Of a stretch of DNA of 12,803 bases, positions 1 through 6,574 are shown piece by piece (the first letter of the stretch is position 1; every line of letters starts with the position of its first letter). Origin of the DNA: Candidatus Uhrbacteria bacterium (GTDB lineage: Bacteria > Patescibacteriota > Patescibacteriia > UBA9934 > UBA11717). The position numbers were made by a program, and so were the translations under genes. The notes below the pieces were generated by a model. The model worked only from the letters and a program-made list of their open reading frames with translations. It had not been told where the DNA came from and made no database searches. The DNA is taken from contig JABIWD010000042.1 in NCBI GenBank assembly GCA_018701105.1, positions 1 to 12,803 on the forward strand. The letters are read 5' to 3'.

Positions 1-72
1 CCACCTATGGGATTCGAACCCATGACCTACGGTTTACAAAACCGTTGCTCTAGCCAACTGAGCTAAGGTGGC
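1..72 (-). tRNA. tRNA-Thr (anticodon UGU), 3' end cut by the window edge
   Basis: Read on the minus strand from 72 down to 1, the sequence folds as a tRNA. The 5' acceptor arm GCCACCT pairs with AGGTGG at the window edge. There is a D-arm with AGCTCAGTTGG, an anticodon stem ACGGT/ACCGT closing the loop TTTGTAA (anticodon TGT), and a T-arm with GGTTCGAATCC. UGU decodes ACA and, by wobble, other Thr codons. The last acceptor base, the discriminator and any encoded CCA lie outside the window. A well-formed promoter sits just upstream (91-119). A second Thr tRNA (GGU) lies at 6496-6570. Confidence 0.96.
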
Positions 73-90
73 AAATTGTAAAGCATCGAA

Positions 91-119
91 ATAGTACAGG
101 AATCCACGATCTGAGTCAA
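91..119 (-). promoter_or_regulatory. Sigma-70 type promoter for tRNA-Thr(UGU)
   Basis: On the minus strand a -35 box TTGACT (119-114) and a -10 box TACTAT (96-91) are separated by exactly 17 bp. The predicted start near 84 leaves a 5' leader of about 12 nt before the tRNA, as expected for a tRNA transcribed alone and trimmed by RNase P. The upstream gene's terminator (157-187) makes an independent promoter necessary. Confidence 0.75.
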
Positions 120-156
120 TGTCACATCAGGATCGTCATCATATCATTGGAAAAAC

Positions 157-187
157 AAAAAGACGAGCCATTCGAGCTCGTCTTTTT
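157..187 (-). terminator. Rho-independent terminator of the 874-residue surface protein gene
   Basis: A perfect 12-bp stem (AAAAAGACGAGC at 157-168, GCTCGTCTTTTT at 176-187) closes a 7-nt loop. It lies 13 nt beyond the stop codon of the minus-strand gene ending at 201. On the minus strand the stem is followed by a T-rich arm, so it terminates that gene. The A/T-rich flanks would also let it act on the plus strand. Confidence 0.85.
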
Positions 188-200
188 ATATCTTTATCTC

Positions 201-2825
201 TTACCGAACGTATTCTACAGTAACTCGGTCACCGTAGATTGGGTAATCTGGAACAATGTTAATTGCACTGATCCAGGCGCCAGAGGTGTTACCAACCACT
301 CCTGGTCCGTATCCATCAGGATTAACAGAAGCCATTATAGTATCGCCCTCTTGAGCTTGATCGCTCAAAATTGCGCGCACGCTCATAGTGCTCCAATTAC
401 TGTCTGATATATTCCAATCTAGTCCGCTGAACTTTACAAGTCCATCACTGCCGACGAATCCTTCTCGAGCAATAGCGGGTCCATCGTGAGGAACGAACGC
501 AATATCGAGATATGAAACAGCCCCGATATCTCCCTCTAGAAGGATGATCAGGTCATCCAATGTCATATCCTCATACGAGCTAGCAGCGTTGTACTCAACA
601 ATCACGTTCTTGCTACTTGTATTCAGTATCGTTCCAGATGGAGCTGGTGTTACTAGTTCCATCAAGAATGCACCTTCGTCAATCACGTTTAGGTACACGT
701 CCGTTGGCTTATTCAACGATGTAGTCGATGGGCTGAATGCGATCTCTGCTGTGTCTAGATCGACCCCTGTGCTCGAATACTGAGCTGAAATGTCGGATGT
801 AGCACCCACTACCGCTGAGTAGAGATCAAGATTTCCACTTTGCACCTCTGCAGCCGTAAGGTCACACAACATTGTGTACATAACCTTTGTGCTTCCTGGA
901 ACAATCAGGTCCATGTTCACAAATTCCACAGTTCCGGCAGACGTAACACCTGCACGCGAAGTATTGTACGAGCTATTTGATCCAAGCACATTCATCCAAC
1001 ATGATGAAATGTGGTCCTGAACAATCACGTCGTCTGAAATACCGTTCACAAGATTACCATCGTCGTCACCAAAGATGTCAACGATCATCTTGTTCACCAT
1101 CACTGTGTCTGAAGACTCGTTTGAAACAACATAGTTTCCAAGGATCGCTTCACCATCACCACGTACGCTTGTACTTGACCCCGCACTCATTACTGAGAAA
1201 GTAAGCGCAGTATCTAGTGTATCCTGCGTGTCATCGGTCGTCGATCCGTCATCTGCAGCATCATCCGCAGTGTCGTCTGTAGTAGTGTCCTGTGTGTCAT
1301 CTGCAGCATCATCCGCAGTGTCGTCTGTAACTACGTCATCAGCTGTGTCATCAGCAGGTGGCTGAGGCGCTGGAGCCGTATCAAACGTTCCCTTTTCTGT
1401 ATCAGAGTCACCTGTTCCGTACTCCTCAGCGTGAATCTCGTAGTTATATACCGAACCTGCTCGCAATGGAGTCAACCAGCTTGGGCTCAAGTAAAACGAT
1501 GTCACTGAAGTTGATCCTATTACCTGCTGCACGAACTCGTCGTGCAAGTGACCGCTTGAGTCCCAGATTCGCACTCGGTAGTGGTCCACTGGACCACTCG
1601 TGCTGAATCCAAAGCTTCGCACCGTCTCATCTGTATCGCCGTAAGCGTCTACTGCATCAACACTTCCGAGCTTGAGGTCGAAGTCTCCCTCCTCAGCTGT
1701 TAATACCTCGGTCTTACAGTTATTTGATTCGTTGATCTCGTGCACCTGCTTCAAAGCGTCAGCACAAACTCGGACTGATCGCTGACCACGGATAACCTGT
1801 GGTGAAATAGCGGAATACCCACCCGCATTCAACATTCGTCGGTCAGCAAGCGTAGCTGAGCTGTACGTCCACTCCAAAACACCGTCAAGGTAGAAGAACA
1901 CTCCAATATCTCGTGGTGACTTTACACCACCCTTGTTCATCACCGTTGCGCTAATAGCACCCGATGAAGAAAGCGTTATCTCCTTGATAACAAAGTCTGG
2001 AAGGTCATCTACAGTGTCAGTGCTGTCGTCAACATGTGTTGGATCGTCTGTATGCTCCTCCGTCTCATCAATGTCAACATCTTCCGTTGCCTGCTCATCG
2101 TCTGCAACATCCACCGCCATCAATCTCTTAAGATGTCGCTGTAGACGATCGATCTGAGACTCAAGATCGTGGATCTTGCTCAAAACTCGCCCAATTCTAG
2201 CCTCAAGAGAAGCTTTCTTATGTGCATGAGCTCGTAGCAACGTCTTATCCTTATCTGAAAGAACTGACTCTACGTCAATCAACTCTCCGTCTGAGTCCAC
2301 CTGTACGAGCCCTCCGTCTGAGTCCTCAAGGATCATTCCCTCAGGAAGCTCGTCCTCTCCGATCTCTGTTCCTAGTGTGTATCGTGGGAAGTTGGCCTCA
2401 GAAAGGTCATCAACCTTCTTTGCCCAGTCGTCACCGTAAAGCTTCTTTGCCTGCGCCTCACTCTTGATAGGTCGCAAAACACCATTAGACTCAACTGCGT
2501 ACACCTTTGGCACACTAGGAATCTTAATTAGGCGTACTCCTGCTCGGTATTCAACAACTCCACCGTACTTAACGCCGGCTAGGGTGTCGCAAGAAACCTC
2601 CTTAACCTCGTCAAAACCTTCATACCAAGTCTTGTACACCTTCTCGTTTGGAAAGGCGTATCGCTGCCCGTCCTCCGCAAGGAAGTACACCGCACTGGTA
2701 TCGGGACACTTAATTAAATCGTTTGCGCCTGCTGCAGAAACTGTACCGGCTGCAAAAAAGCTCGCCACAAAAGCGAGTAGCCCCAATATAGTTCCGACAG
2801 AGACAAGTCTTAGGGTATTAGTCAT
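201..2825 (-). CDS. Secreted multidomain surface protein (CARDB-like, Fn3-like and beta-sandwich domains), 874 aa
   Basis: Not a named gene; probably an exported cell-surface protein. Residues 1-32 form a signal peptide (hydrophobic core about 11-26, then AGTVSA). Residues 45-152 hold two related aromatic/Gly units (VYFLAEDGQRYAFP and VYAVESNGVLRPI), a pattern I recall from Patescibacteria surface proteins. Residues 186-236 are a likely coiled coil, 240-275 a D/E/T linker, 275-375 CARDB-like (adhesion type; ends NESNNC), 384-484 Fn3-like, 485-538 an Asp/Thr/Ala linker, and 539-874 beta-rich. There is no C-terminal membrane segment or sorting motif, so attachment is unclear. The start at 2825 was chosen over an in-frame ATG at 2891 because the signal peptide begins here and a strong promoter (2850-2878) lies inside the would-be extension. 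No Shine-Dalgarno is visible. The domain layout is read by eye; binding function is unknown. Confidence 0.85.
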   Translation of the reverse strand: MTNTLRLVSVGTILGLLAFVASFFAAGTVSAAGANDLIKCPDTSAVYFLAEDGQRYAFPNEKVYKTWYEGFDEVKEVSCDTLAGVKYGGVVEYRAGVRLIKIPSVPKVYAVESNGVLRPIKSEAQAKKLYGDDWAKKVDDLSEANFPRYTLGTEIGEDELPEGMILEDSDGGLVQVDSDGELIDVESVLSDKDKTLLRAHAHKKASLEARIGRVLSKIHDLESQIDRLQRHLKRLMAVDVADDEQATEDVDIDETEEHTDDPTHVDDSTDTVDDLPDFVIKEITLSSSGAISATVMNKGGVKSPRDIGVFFYLDGVLEWTYSSATLADRRMLNAGGYSAISPQVIRGQRSVRVCADALKQVHEINESNNCKTEVLTAEEGDFDLKLGSVDAVDAYGDTDETVRSFGFSTSGPVDHYRVRIWDSSGHLHDEFVQQVIGSTSVTSFYLSPSWLTPLRAGSVYNYEIHAEEYGTGDSDTEKGTFDTAPAPQPPADDTADDVVTDDTADDAADDTQDTTTDDTADDAADDGSTTDDTQDTLDTALTFSVMSAGSSTSVRGDGEAILGNYVVSNESSDTVMVNKMIVDIFGDDDGNLVNGISDDVIVQDHISSCWMNVLGSNSSYNTSRAGVTSAGTVEFVNMDLIVPGSTKVMYTMLCDLTAAEVQSGNLDLYSAVVGATSDISAQYSSTGVDLDTAEIAFSPSTTSLNKPTDVYLNVIDEGAFLMELVTPAPSGTILNTSSKNVIVEYNAASSYEDMTLDDLIILLEGDIGAVSYLDIAFVPHDGPAIAREGFVGSDGLVKFSGLDWNISDSNWSTMSVRAILSDQAQEGDTIMASVNPDGYGPGVVGNTSGAWISAINIVPDYPIYGDRVTVEYVR
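1248..1329 (-). repeat. 48-bp-period tandem repeat encoding the Asp/Thr/Ala linker
   Basis: A 34-bp sequence at 1248-1281 recurs identically at 1296-1329, with a period of 48 bp (16 codons). It encodes the unit DDTADDAADD. A degraded third copy follows towards 1360. It forms the flexible acidic linker before the C-terminal beta domains of the surface protein. DNA-level identity, unlike the diverged surroundings, points to recent duplication or slippage, so this linker may vary in length between strains. Confidence 0.85.
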
Positions 2826-2849
2826 ATTTCGGATATTAGTAATGCAACT

Positions 2850-2878
2850 ATTATAGCTTAATACGTATATAGGAGCAA
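2850..2878 (-). promoter_or_regulatory. Promoter of the 874-residue surface protein gene
   Basis: On the minus strand TTGCTC (2878-2873), a 17-bp spacer and a perfect TATAAT (2855-2850) form a strong sigma-70 type promoter. The predicted start near 2843 gives a leader of about 18 nt before the ATG at 2825. This supports that start and argues against the upstream in-frame ATG at 2891, which would lie before the promoter. Confidence 0.75.
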
Positions 2879-2957
2879 AGGATGTGTACACAGGGCAGCC
2901 ATAGCCACAGAATCAAACCCAACACCCTATTTTCACAGCAATCCTTGAGAGGTTGCG

Positions 2958-2966
2958 TGGTACAAT
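2958..2966 (+). promoter_or_regulatory. Extended -10 promoter of the Cys-rich secreted protein gene
   Basis: TGG directly followed by TACAAT forms an extended -10 element (TGn-TAnnnT). No convincing -35 box lies 16-18 bp upstream. The predicted start near 2973 leaves a leader of about 33 nt with no Shine-Dalgarno before the ATG at 3006. It lies in the 180-bp divergent gap shared with the opposite surface-protein promoter. Confidence 0.5.
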
Positions 2967-3005
2967 AGATGATATTCGTTTCATGACAATCTATATTTTT
3001 ATTAT

Positions 3006-3716
3006 ATGAGAAAACTTCTCCTCGTCCTTCTCCCGGTCTTCCTCTTTGCGGGCGCAATGTCCGCAACAGCTCAAGATCGACAACCATCGTGTGATAATTA
3101 CTGTTCCTCGGATGTATTGTATACGCGAGGCGCGTACGATGAACGTGCAGGCTCGTGTTCCTATTCATCAAGAAGCTCTTGCGATTACGGGTGCGACTCT
3201 TCCTATACCGGTTGCGCAGAAGCGCCAGCGCGTGAAGTCATAGTAGATGAGGAGCCTGTCGTTGAACCAGAGGAAGAGCCTACAGTAGTACGACCCGTCG
3301 AACCTATCGTGGAGCCATACGAGGAACCAACCGTAGGTCCCGTTGTAGAAGATGACTGGATGGATTATGAGTACCTCTACGAAGACACGGACGAGGACTC
3401 ACGCGATACCGACTCTACAAATACGACCGCAGAAGAAGATGAGCGGGTTGTTGAAGATGTCGTAGATTATGTGGATGATACGCGCTATGACGAAAGAGTT
3501 GTTGAAGACGCTGTCGAAGACACTCGTTACGACGAGGATATTGAGACTCGCGATGACGTTGTAGAGGAAGATGACTCATCGATCATCGATGAGTACTTTG
3601 ACTGGCTGCATCGAGATGATGCAGATGATCGAGATGAAGATTTCGTGTTTTCCGAGCCATTGAGCGAAGATGACGACTCAGGAGACAGGATGAGAACTAC
3701 GAGATGCGAACATTGA
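3006..3716 (+). CDS. N-terminal part of a secreted acidic Cys-rich protein (probably frameshifted), 236 aa
   Basis: Residues 1-22 are a clear signal peptide (MRKLLLVLLPVFLFAGAMS, then ATA-Q). A small six-cysteine region follows at about 28-70, then a Pro/Glu/Val linker with repeated VEP and EEPTV units (about 75-118). From 119 on it is extremely acidic, with repeated ERVVED and DTRYDE units. The last nine residues (RMRTTRCEH) are basic and out of character. Both that change and the TGA stop fall where another frame takes over the acidic composition. The following frame (3704-5599) overlaps by 13 nt, continues the acidic linker and lacks a signal peptide. I infer one original gene of about 3006-5599. 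Reading it as a complete short protein is possible but less likely. Function unknown; probably a surface adhesin or stalk. Confidence 0.7.
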   Translation: MRKLLLVLLPVFLFAGAMSATAQDRQPSCDNYCSSDVLYTRGAYDERAGSCSYSSRSSCDYGCDSSYTGCAEAPAREVIVDEEPVVEPEEEPTVVRPVEPIVEPYEEPTVGPVVEDDWMDYEYLYEDTDEDSRDTDSTNTTAEEDERVVEDVVDYVDDTRYDERVVEDAVEDTRYDEDIETRDDVVEEDDSSIIDEYFDWLHRDDADDRDEDFVFSEPLSEDDDSGDRMRTTRCEH

Positions 3717-5599
3717 GCACCGAGGAAGATGCTCATGACGGTGATCGAGATGAAGATACCGATGAGAGTGAGGGTGAACATTCAGATGATAGCGATAACG
3801 AGGATGATGGAGATAACGGAGAGCGCACAGACACGGATCCAGTGGTAGTAGTTCCACCAACAACCGGGGAGGAGAAACGGGGCACCTATACTACAGATGA
3901 CGGAGATGATGACGTTGAGGTACGTTTCTCAGCAATCAACCTTCTTATCGATACAGACAATATCGTCGTTGAAACGAGCTCGGGCATCATTGTAACTCCA
4001 AATAAATTGGATGGTCTGATAAAAAATAAGGCAGCTACTGGAGAAAAAGTAACGGATGTTGAAATCGTGACTAAAGCAGACGGTGATGACGAAGATGATA
4101 AAGAGGACGTAGGACTCGTGGTGACATCTACCGTACCTGTTAAATTATTTTGGTTATTCGATGCAAGCCTACCCACTGTGACGGAAATGGACGCCGCAGA
4201 CTTAAAAGTAACCGATGTATGGACTCCTTGGTGGAGCATATTCACTAAAAAGGCGTTGATCACTTTGAACATAACAACCTTTGTGTGTTCCGAGTGGAAA
4301 GACTGTCTAACTTTTGACGATGGAAATGCGTGCACTGGGCAATATTACTGCAACCAGAAAACAAATAAGTGCGAAATAGAAGAAGAATCTATTTATACTT
4401 GTTCAACTTACAATGACACTCAGTGCATAAAGAGTCAGTGCGTACAGGGATCTAACGGAGGATGTTCAAAAAATGAATTACCCGACGGGACATCATGTGA
4501 TGACGATTACTGGTGGACAGAGAACGATTCCTGTCAGTCTGGGCAATGTGTTGGAAAGGTCACAACAGAATGTGCTACATCGGCTGACTGTGAGGCCCTA
4601 GAAGATGGCAATCTTTGTACCGGTACCCTGTACTGCAAAAGTGAAACAAAGACTTGTACCGTGAACCCATCCACTGTCGTGAAATGTGGTTCGGGCAGTG
4701 ATACTGTATGTACAAAGAATTCTTGCAACCCTGAAACTGGAGTTTGTAGCCAACAAAATCTACCAGAAAAAACACTCTGTGATGATGGCGACAAATTTAC
4801 CAAAGACGATATCTGCTCAGCTGGATCATGTAAATCTGGTGAATTCACTGGGCAATGTACTAAGAACGCAGACTGTGGAGCGTTTGAGGATGGCAACGTC
4901 TGTAACGGAACACTCTATTGTGACTTGGCTTCTGCACAGTGCGTCTTGAATCCATCAACAAAAGTATATTGCCCATCGGTAAGCGACACGGCTTGCTCGG
5001 CAAATACTTGCAACCCAACAAGCGGAGCTTGTTCTGCGCAACCTGTGAAACAAGGAGAATGGTGTGATGACGGTAACGTATGGACCGTAAACGATGTCTG
5101 CGATGCTGGATCGTGCAAATCAGGAGTCGACACCGCTGAGTGTTACAACGATTCTGACTGCACAAAATTGGAGGACGGCAATGTCTGCAATGGGACACTG
5201 TACTGCGACAAACAAAATGCAAAATGCGAGCTTAACCCCGCAACGGTCATATCCTGTCAGTCAGTGCACGACACTGTCTGCTCAATAAACACTTGTAACC
5301 CCATCTCTGGAGCGTGTAGCCAGGTTAGCCAACCGAACGGTACTGAATGTACTGATAATAGCGTATGGACAGTTGGTGACTCATGTCAGAGCGGATCATG
5401 TGCGAGCGGAGAGTTTGTAGGAGAGTGCAAACAAGACTCCGACTGCCCCACCCTGAAAGTTCCAGGGAATCTTTGTGGCGGTGATCAATACTGCGATAAG
5501 TCGGCCGCGAAGTGTACGGAGAATCCGGCTACGACAGTATCTTGTCCAAATCTAGATGAGGAGTGTAGTCAGAGCACGGGAACGTGCGAGAAGATTTAA
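3704..5599 (+). CDS. C-terminal part of the secreted Cys-rich protein with five tandem 12-Cys modules, 631 aa
   Basis: The first 70 residues are a D/E-rich linker with no signal peptide. Residues 70-182 form a beta-rich domain ending in VWTPWWSIFTKK; a Pro-Trp-Trp ending like this recurs, as I recall, in uncharacterised CPR and DPANN exported proteins. Residues 195-631 are five Cys-rich modules starting at 195, 290, 385, 480 and 575: four full 95-residue copies with 12 cysteines each and a shortened fifth. Shared motifs are EDGNxCNGTLYC, NPxT, CNPxSGxCS and CDDGxxWTxxDxCxxGSC, resembling DGN/Cys repeats of secreted bacterial proteins. Six disulfides per module would need an oxidising, extracytoplasmic location, which conflicts with the missing signal peptide. 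The upstream frame supplies one, so this is best read as the downstream half of one frameshifted gene. The printed start is the first ATG; the frame is open back to 3674. Ligand unknown. Confidence 0.75.
   Translation: MRTLSTEEDAHDGDRDEDTDESEGEHSDDSDNEDDGDNGERTDTDPVVVVPPTTGEEKRGTYTTDDGDDDVEVRFSAINLLIDTDNIVVETSSGIIVTPNKLDGLIKNKAATGEKVTDVEIVTKADGDDEDDKEDVGLVVTSTVPVKLFWLFDASLPTVTEMDAADLKVTDVWTPWWSIFTKKALITLNITTFVCSEWKDCLTFDDGNACTGQYYCNQKTNKCEIEEESIYTCSTYNDTQCIKSQCVQGSNGGCSKNELPDGTSCDDDYWWTENDSCQSGQCVGKVTTECATSADCEALEDGNLCTGTLYCKSETKTCTVNPSTVVKCGSGSDTVCTKNSCNPETGVCSQQNLPEKTLCDDGDKFTKDDICSAGSCKSGEFTGQCTKNADCGAFEDGNVCNGTLYCDLASAQCVLNPSTKVYCPSVSDTACSANTCNPTSGACSAQPVKQGEWCDDGNVWTVNDVCDAGSCKSGVDTAECYNDSDCTKLEDGNVCNGTLYCDKQNAKCELNPATVISCQSVHDTVCSINTCNPISGACSQVSQPNGTECTDNSVWTVGDSCQSGSCASGEFVGECKQDSDCPTLKVPGNLCGGDQYCDKSAAKCTENPATTVSCPNLDEECSQSTGTCEKI
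4286..5596 (+). repeat. Four and a half 285-bp tandem repeats encoding 12-Cys modules
   Basis: Module starts lie at 4286, 4571, 4856, 5141 and 5426, a spacing of exactly 285 bp each time with no indels. The fifth copy is 171 bp and skips the stretch between its sixth and last cysteines. Protein identity is high but DNA has diverged: over the 13 codons of EDGNVCNGTLYCD, copies 3 and 4 differ at eight synonymous sites and no replacement sites. The repeats are therefore old and kept by selection on the protein. Confidence 0.95.
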
Positions 5600-5621
5600 G
5601 CAATACGACCTCGAACCATAC

Positions 5622-5650
5622 AAAAACGACGACTCGAAGTCGTCGTTTTT
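5622..5650. terminator. Bidirectional terminator between convergent genes
   Basis: A perfect 13-bp inverted repeat (AAAAACGACGACT / AGTCGTCGTTTTT) closes a 3-nt CGA loop, with A-runs on one side and T-runs on the other. It sits between the plus-strand Cys-rich gene (stop at 5599) and the minus-strand glycosidase-like gene (stop at 5682), so it can end transcripts from both directions. Confidence 0.9.
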
Positions 5651-5681
5651 ATTTAAGTCACTGTAAGGGCTGAACCAGTGT

Positions 5682-6443
5682 TTACAATGACTTGATAAAC
5701 CCAATCACCACACCAAAAGCTCCCCCACTCTCTATACGCCCAATATCCGGTGCGTACATTTTTGATACAAAGCCATCAAGATATAACGCATCAGTACATC
5801 CACGGTTCAAGAACTCTGATGCGAACTCAAAGAAATTAACCCTTTCATTAGAAATGATGAACACGAGCTCGTCTTGAGTGACAGCACACACCCCACTTCT
5901 AATATGCAGGTTTTCTGATCCCTCGGTGAACTGTTCGTTAATCTTTCCATCAAAAACCAACATTGGTCCCGATTGTGTTGCGTATTTCACTTCTTCACTG
6001 ATATCCAAAAACTTGCGAGTCGTAGTAACAGCAGCACCATCTTCCGAAATATAGAAAACACCGTTTGGTTCAAGATGAAAATTCCCGTACCCAGAATTCT
6101 GATTTATCGACTTCAACTCAACGCCGTCCTCAATGTAGAGCCCTATAGGATCGCCATCAATATCAAACATCCCTCCGTTTGTCGCGAACGTTATCCGTCC
6201 ATCATACTCATCAATCATAGATCGAAGCGAAGAAAAGCGCGGATCACCATCTACCCCATCCTCCCAAAACATCTCAAGCCGCCCTTCGTTGAGGTTCAAC
6301 TTCACAACATCGTACTTCCCCACCGGAGCCGGGCTCGACCGCTCTAATATATCGACTCCAACATATATCTGTCTCAGTACCAAAAAACCCATAACAAAGA
6401 CAAGCGGTATAAGTAGCAGCGATAGCGTCTTGAATACTTTCAT
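5682..6443 (-). CDS. Membrane-anchored phosphodiester glycosidase family protein (NAGPA/DUF2233), 253 aa
   Basis: Members of this family cleave sugar phosphodiesters, such as the GlcNAc-1-phosphodiester uncovered by the human enzyme NAGPA; bacterial members are linked to cell-envelope glycans. Residues 5-24 form an uncleaved-looking N-terminal membrane segment, placing the domain outside the membrane. Family-like motifs appear in order: ATNGGMFD (87-94) with G101, QSGPMLV (157-163), RSGV (182-185), ELVFIIS (192-198), the GC-x-DALYLDG block (215-224) and GGAFGVVIG (240-248). The length suits a single-domain member. It is transcribed alone, convergent with the Cys-rich gene. Its extended -10 lies only 8 bp from the ATG, predicting a nearly leaderless mRNA. 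The actual substrate cannot be told from sequence. Confidence 0.85.
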   Translation of the reverse strand: MKVFKTLSLLLIPLVFVMGFLVLRQIYVGVDILERSSPAPVGKYDVVKLNLNEGRLEMFWEDGVDGDPRFSSLRSMIDEYDGRITFATNGGMFDIDGDPIGLYIEDGVELKSINQNSGYGNFHLEPNGVFYISEDGAAVTTTRKFLDISEEVKYATQSGPMLVFDGKINEQFTEGSENLHIRSGVCAVTQDELVFIISNERVNFFEFASEFLNRGCTDALYLDGFVSKMYAPDIGRIESGGAFGVVIGFIKSL

Positions 6444-6450
6444 AGACTGG

Positions 6451-6459
6451 ATTGTAACA
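6451..6459 (-). promoter_or_regulatory. Extended -10 promoter giving a near-leaderless mRNA for the glycosidase-like gene
   Basis: On the minus strand TGT-TACAAT forms an extended -10 element ending 7 bp before the ATG at 6443. The predicted transcription start is around 6444-6445, so the AUG would be at or next to the 5' end. Any -35 region would fall inside the terminator of the tRNA upstream (6465-6486). Confidence 0.5.
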
Positions 6460-6464
6460 TAACC

Positions 6465-6486
6465 AAAAAACCAGCCTCATCGGCTG
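6465..6486 (-). terminator. Rho-independent terminator of tRNA-Thr(GGU)
   Basis: On the minus strand CAGCC (6486-6482), a 5-nt loop and GGCTG (6476-6472) form a 5-bp hairpin followed by G and six T (6470-6465). It begins 9 nt after the encoded CCA of the tRNA. It overlaps the place where the next gene's -35 region would be. Confidence 0.75.
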
Positions 6487-6495
6487 ATTTCATGC

Positions 6496-6570
6496 TGGAG
6501 CCGTCACGGGGGATTGAACCCCGGACCTCATCCTTACCATGGATGCGCTCTACCACTGAGCTATAACGGC
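6496..6570 (-). tRNA. tRNA-Thr (anticodon GGU) with encoded CCA
   Basis: Read on the minus strand from 6570, acceptor arms GCCGTTA and TGACGGC pair (one T-G wobble). The D-arm has AGCTCAGTGG, the anticodon stem CATCC/GGATG closes the loop ATGGTAA (anticodon GGT), and the T-arm has GGGTTCAATCC. The discriminator is U, followed by a genomically encoded CCA at 6498-6496. GGU reads ACC and ACU, complementing the UGU isoacceptor at the window start. It sits 44 nt after the TPR gene and is followed by its own terminator. It could be the last member of the tpiA operon or have its own promoter (6614-6619). Confidence 0.97.
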
Positions 6571-6574
6571 ACGA

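Noticed and set aside
2826..2891. Upstream in-frame ATG at 2891 for the surface protein
   Set aside because: The extension contains the promoter boxes and precedes an obvious signal peptide; the ATG at 2825 fits better.
3674..3716. Programmed -1 ribosomal frameshifting to join the two Cys-rich frames
   Set aside because: No X-XXY-YYZ slippery heptamer is visible at the junction in frame, so an indel or assembly error is the simpler explanation.
3714..3716. TGA read as Gly (SR1/Gracilibacteria code) to extend the first Cys-rich frame
   Set aside because: Readthrough in the same frame gives a basic Met/Arg/Ile-rich string ending at a TAG about 120 nt later, unlike the acidic protein. No other gene needs in-frame TGA.
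4534..5222. Long antisense open frames opposite the Cys-rich repeats
   Set aside because: They are repetitive mirror frames of the selected coding strand, with no promoter, signal or recognisable domain.
4286..5596. CRISPR-like array
   Set aside because: The 285-bp units are coding, diverged at synonymous sites and lack short identical repeats with unique spacers.
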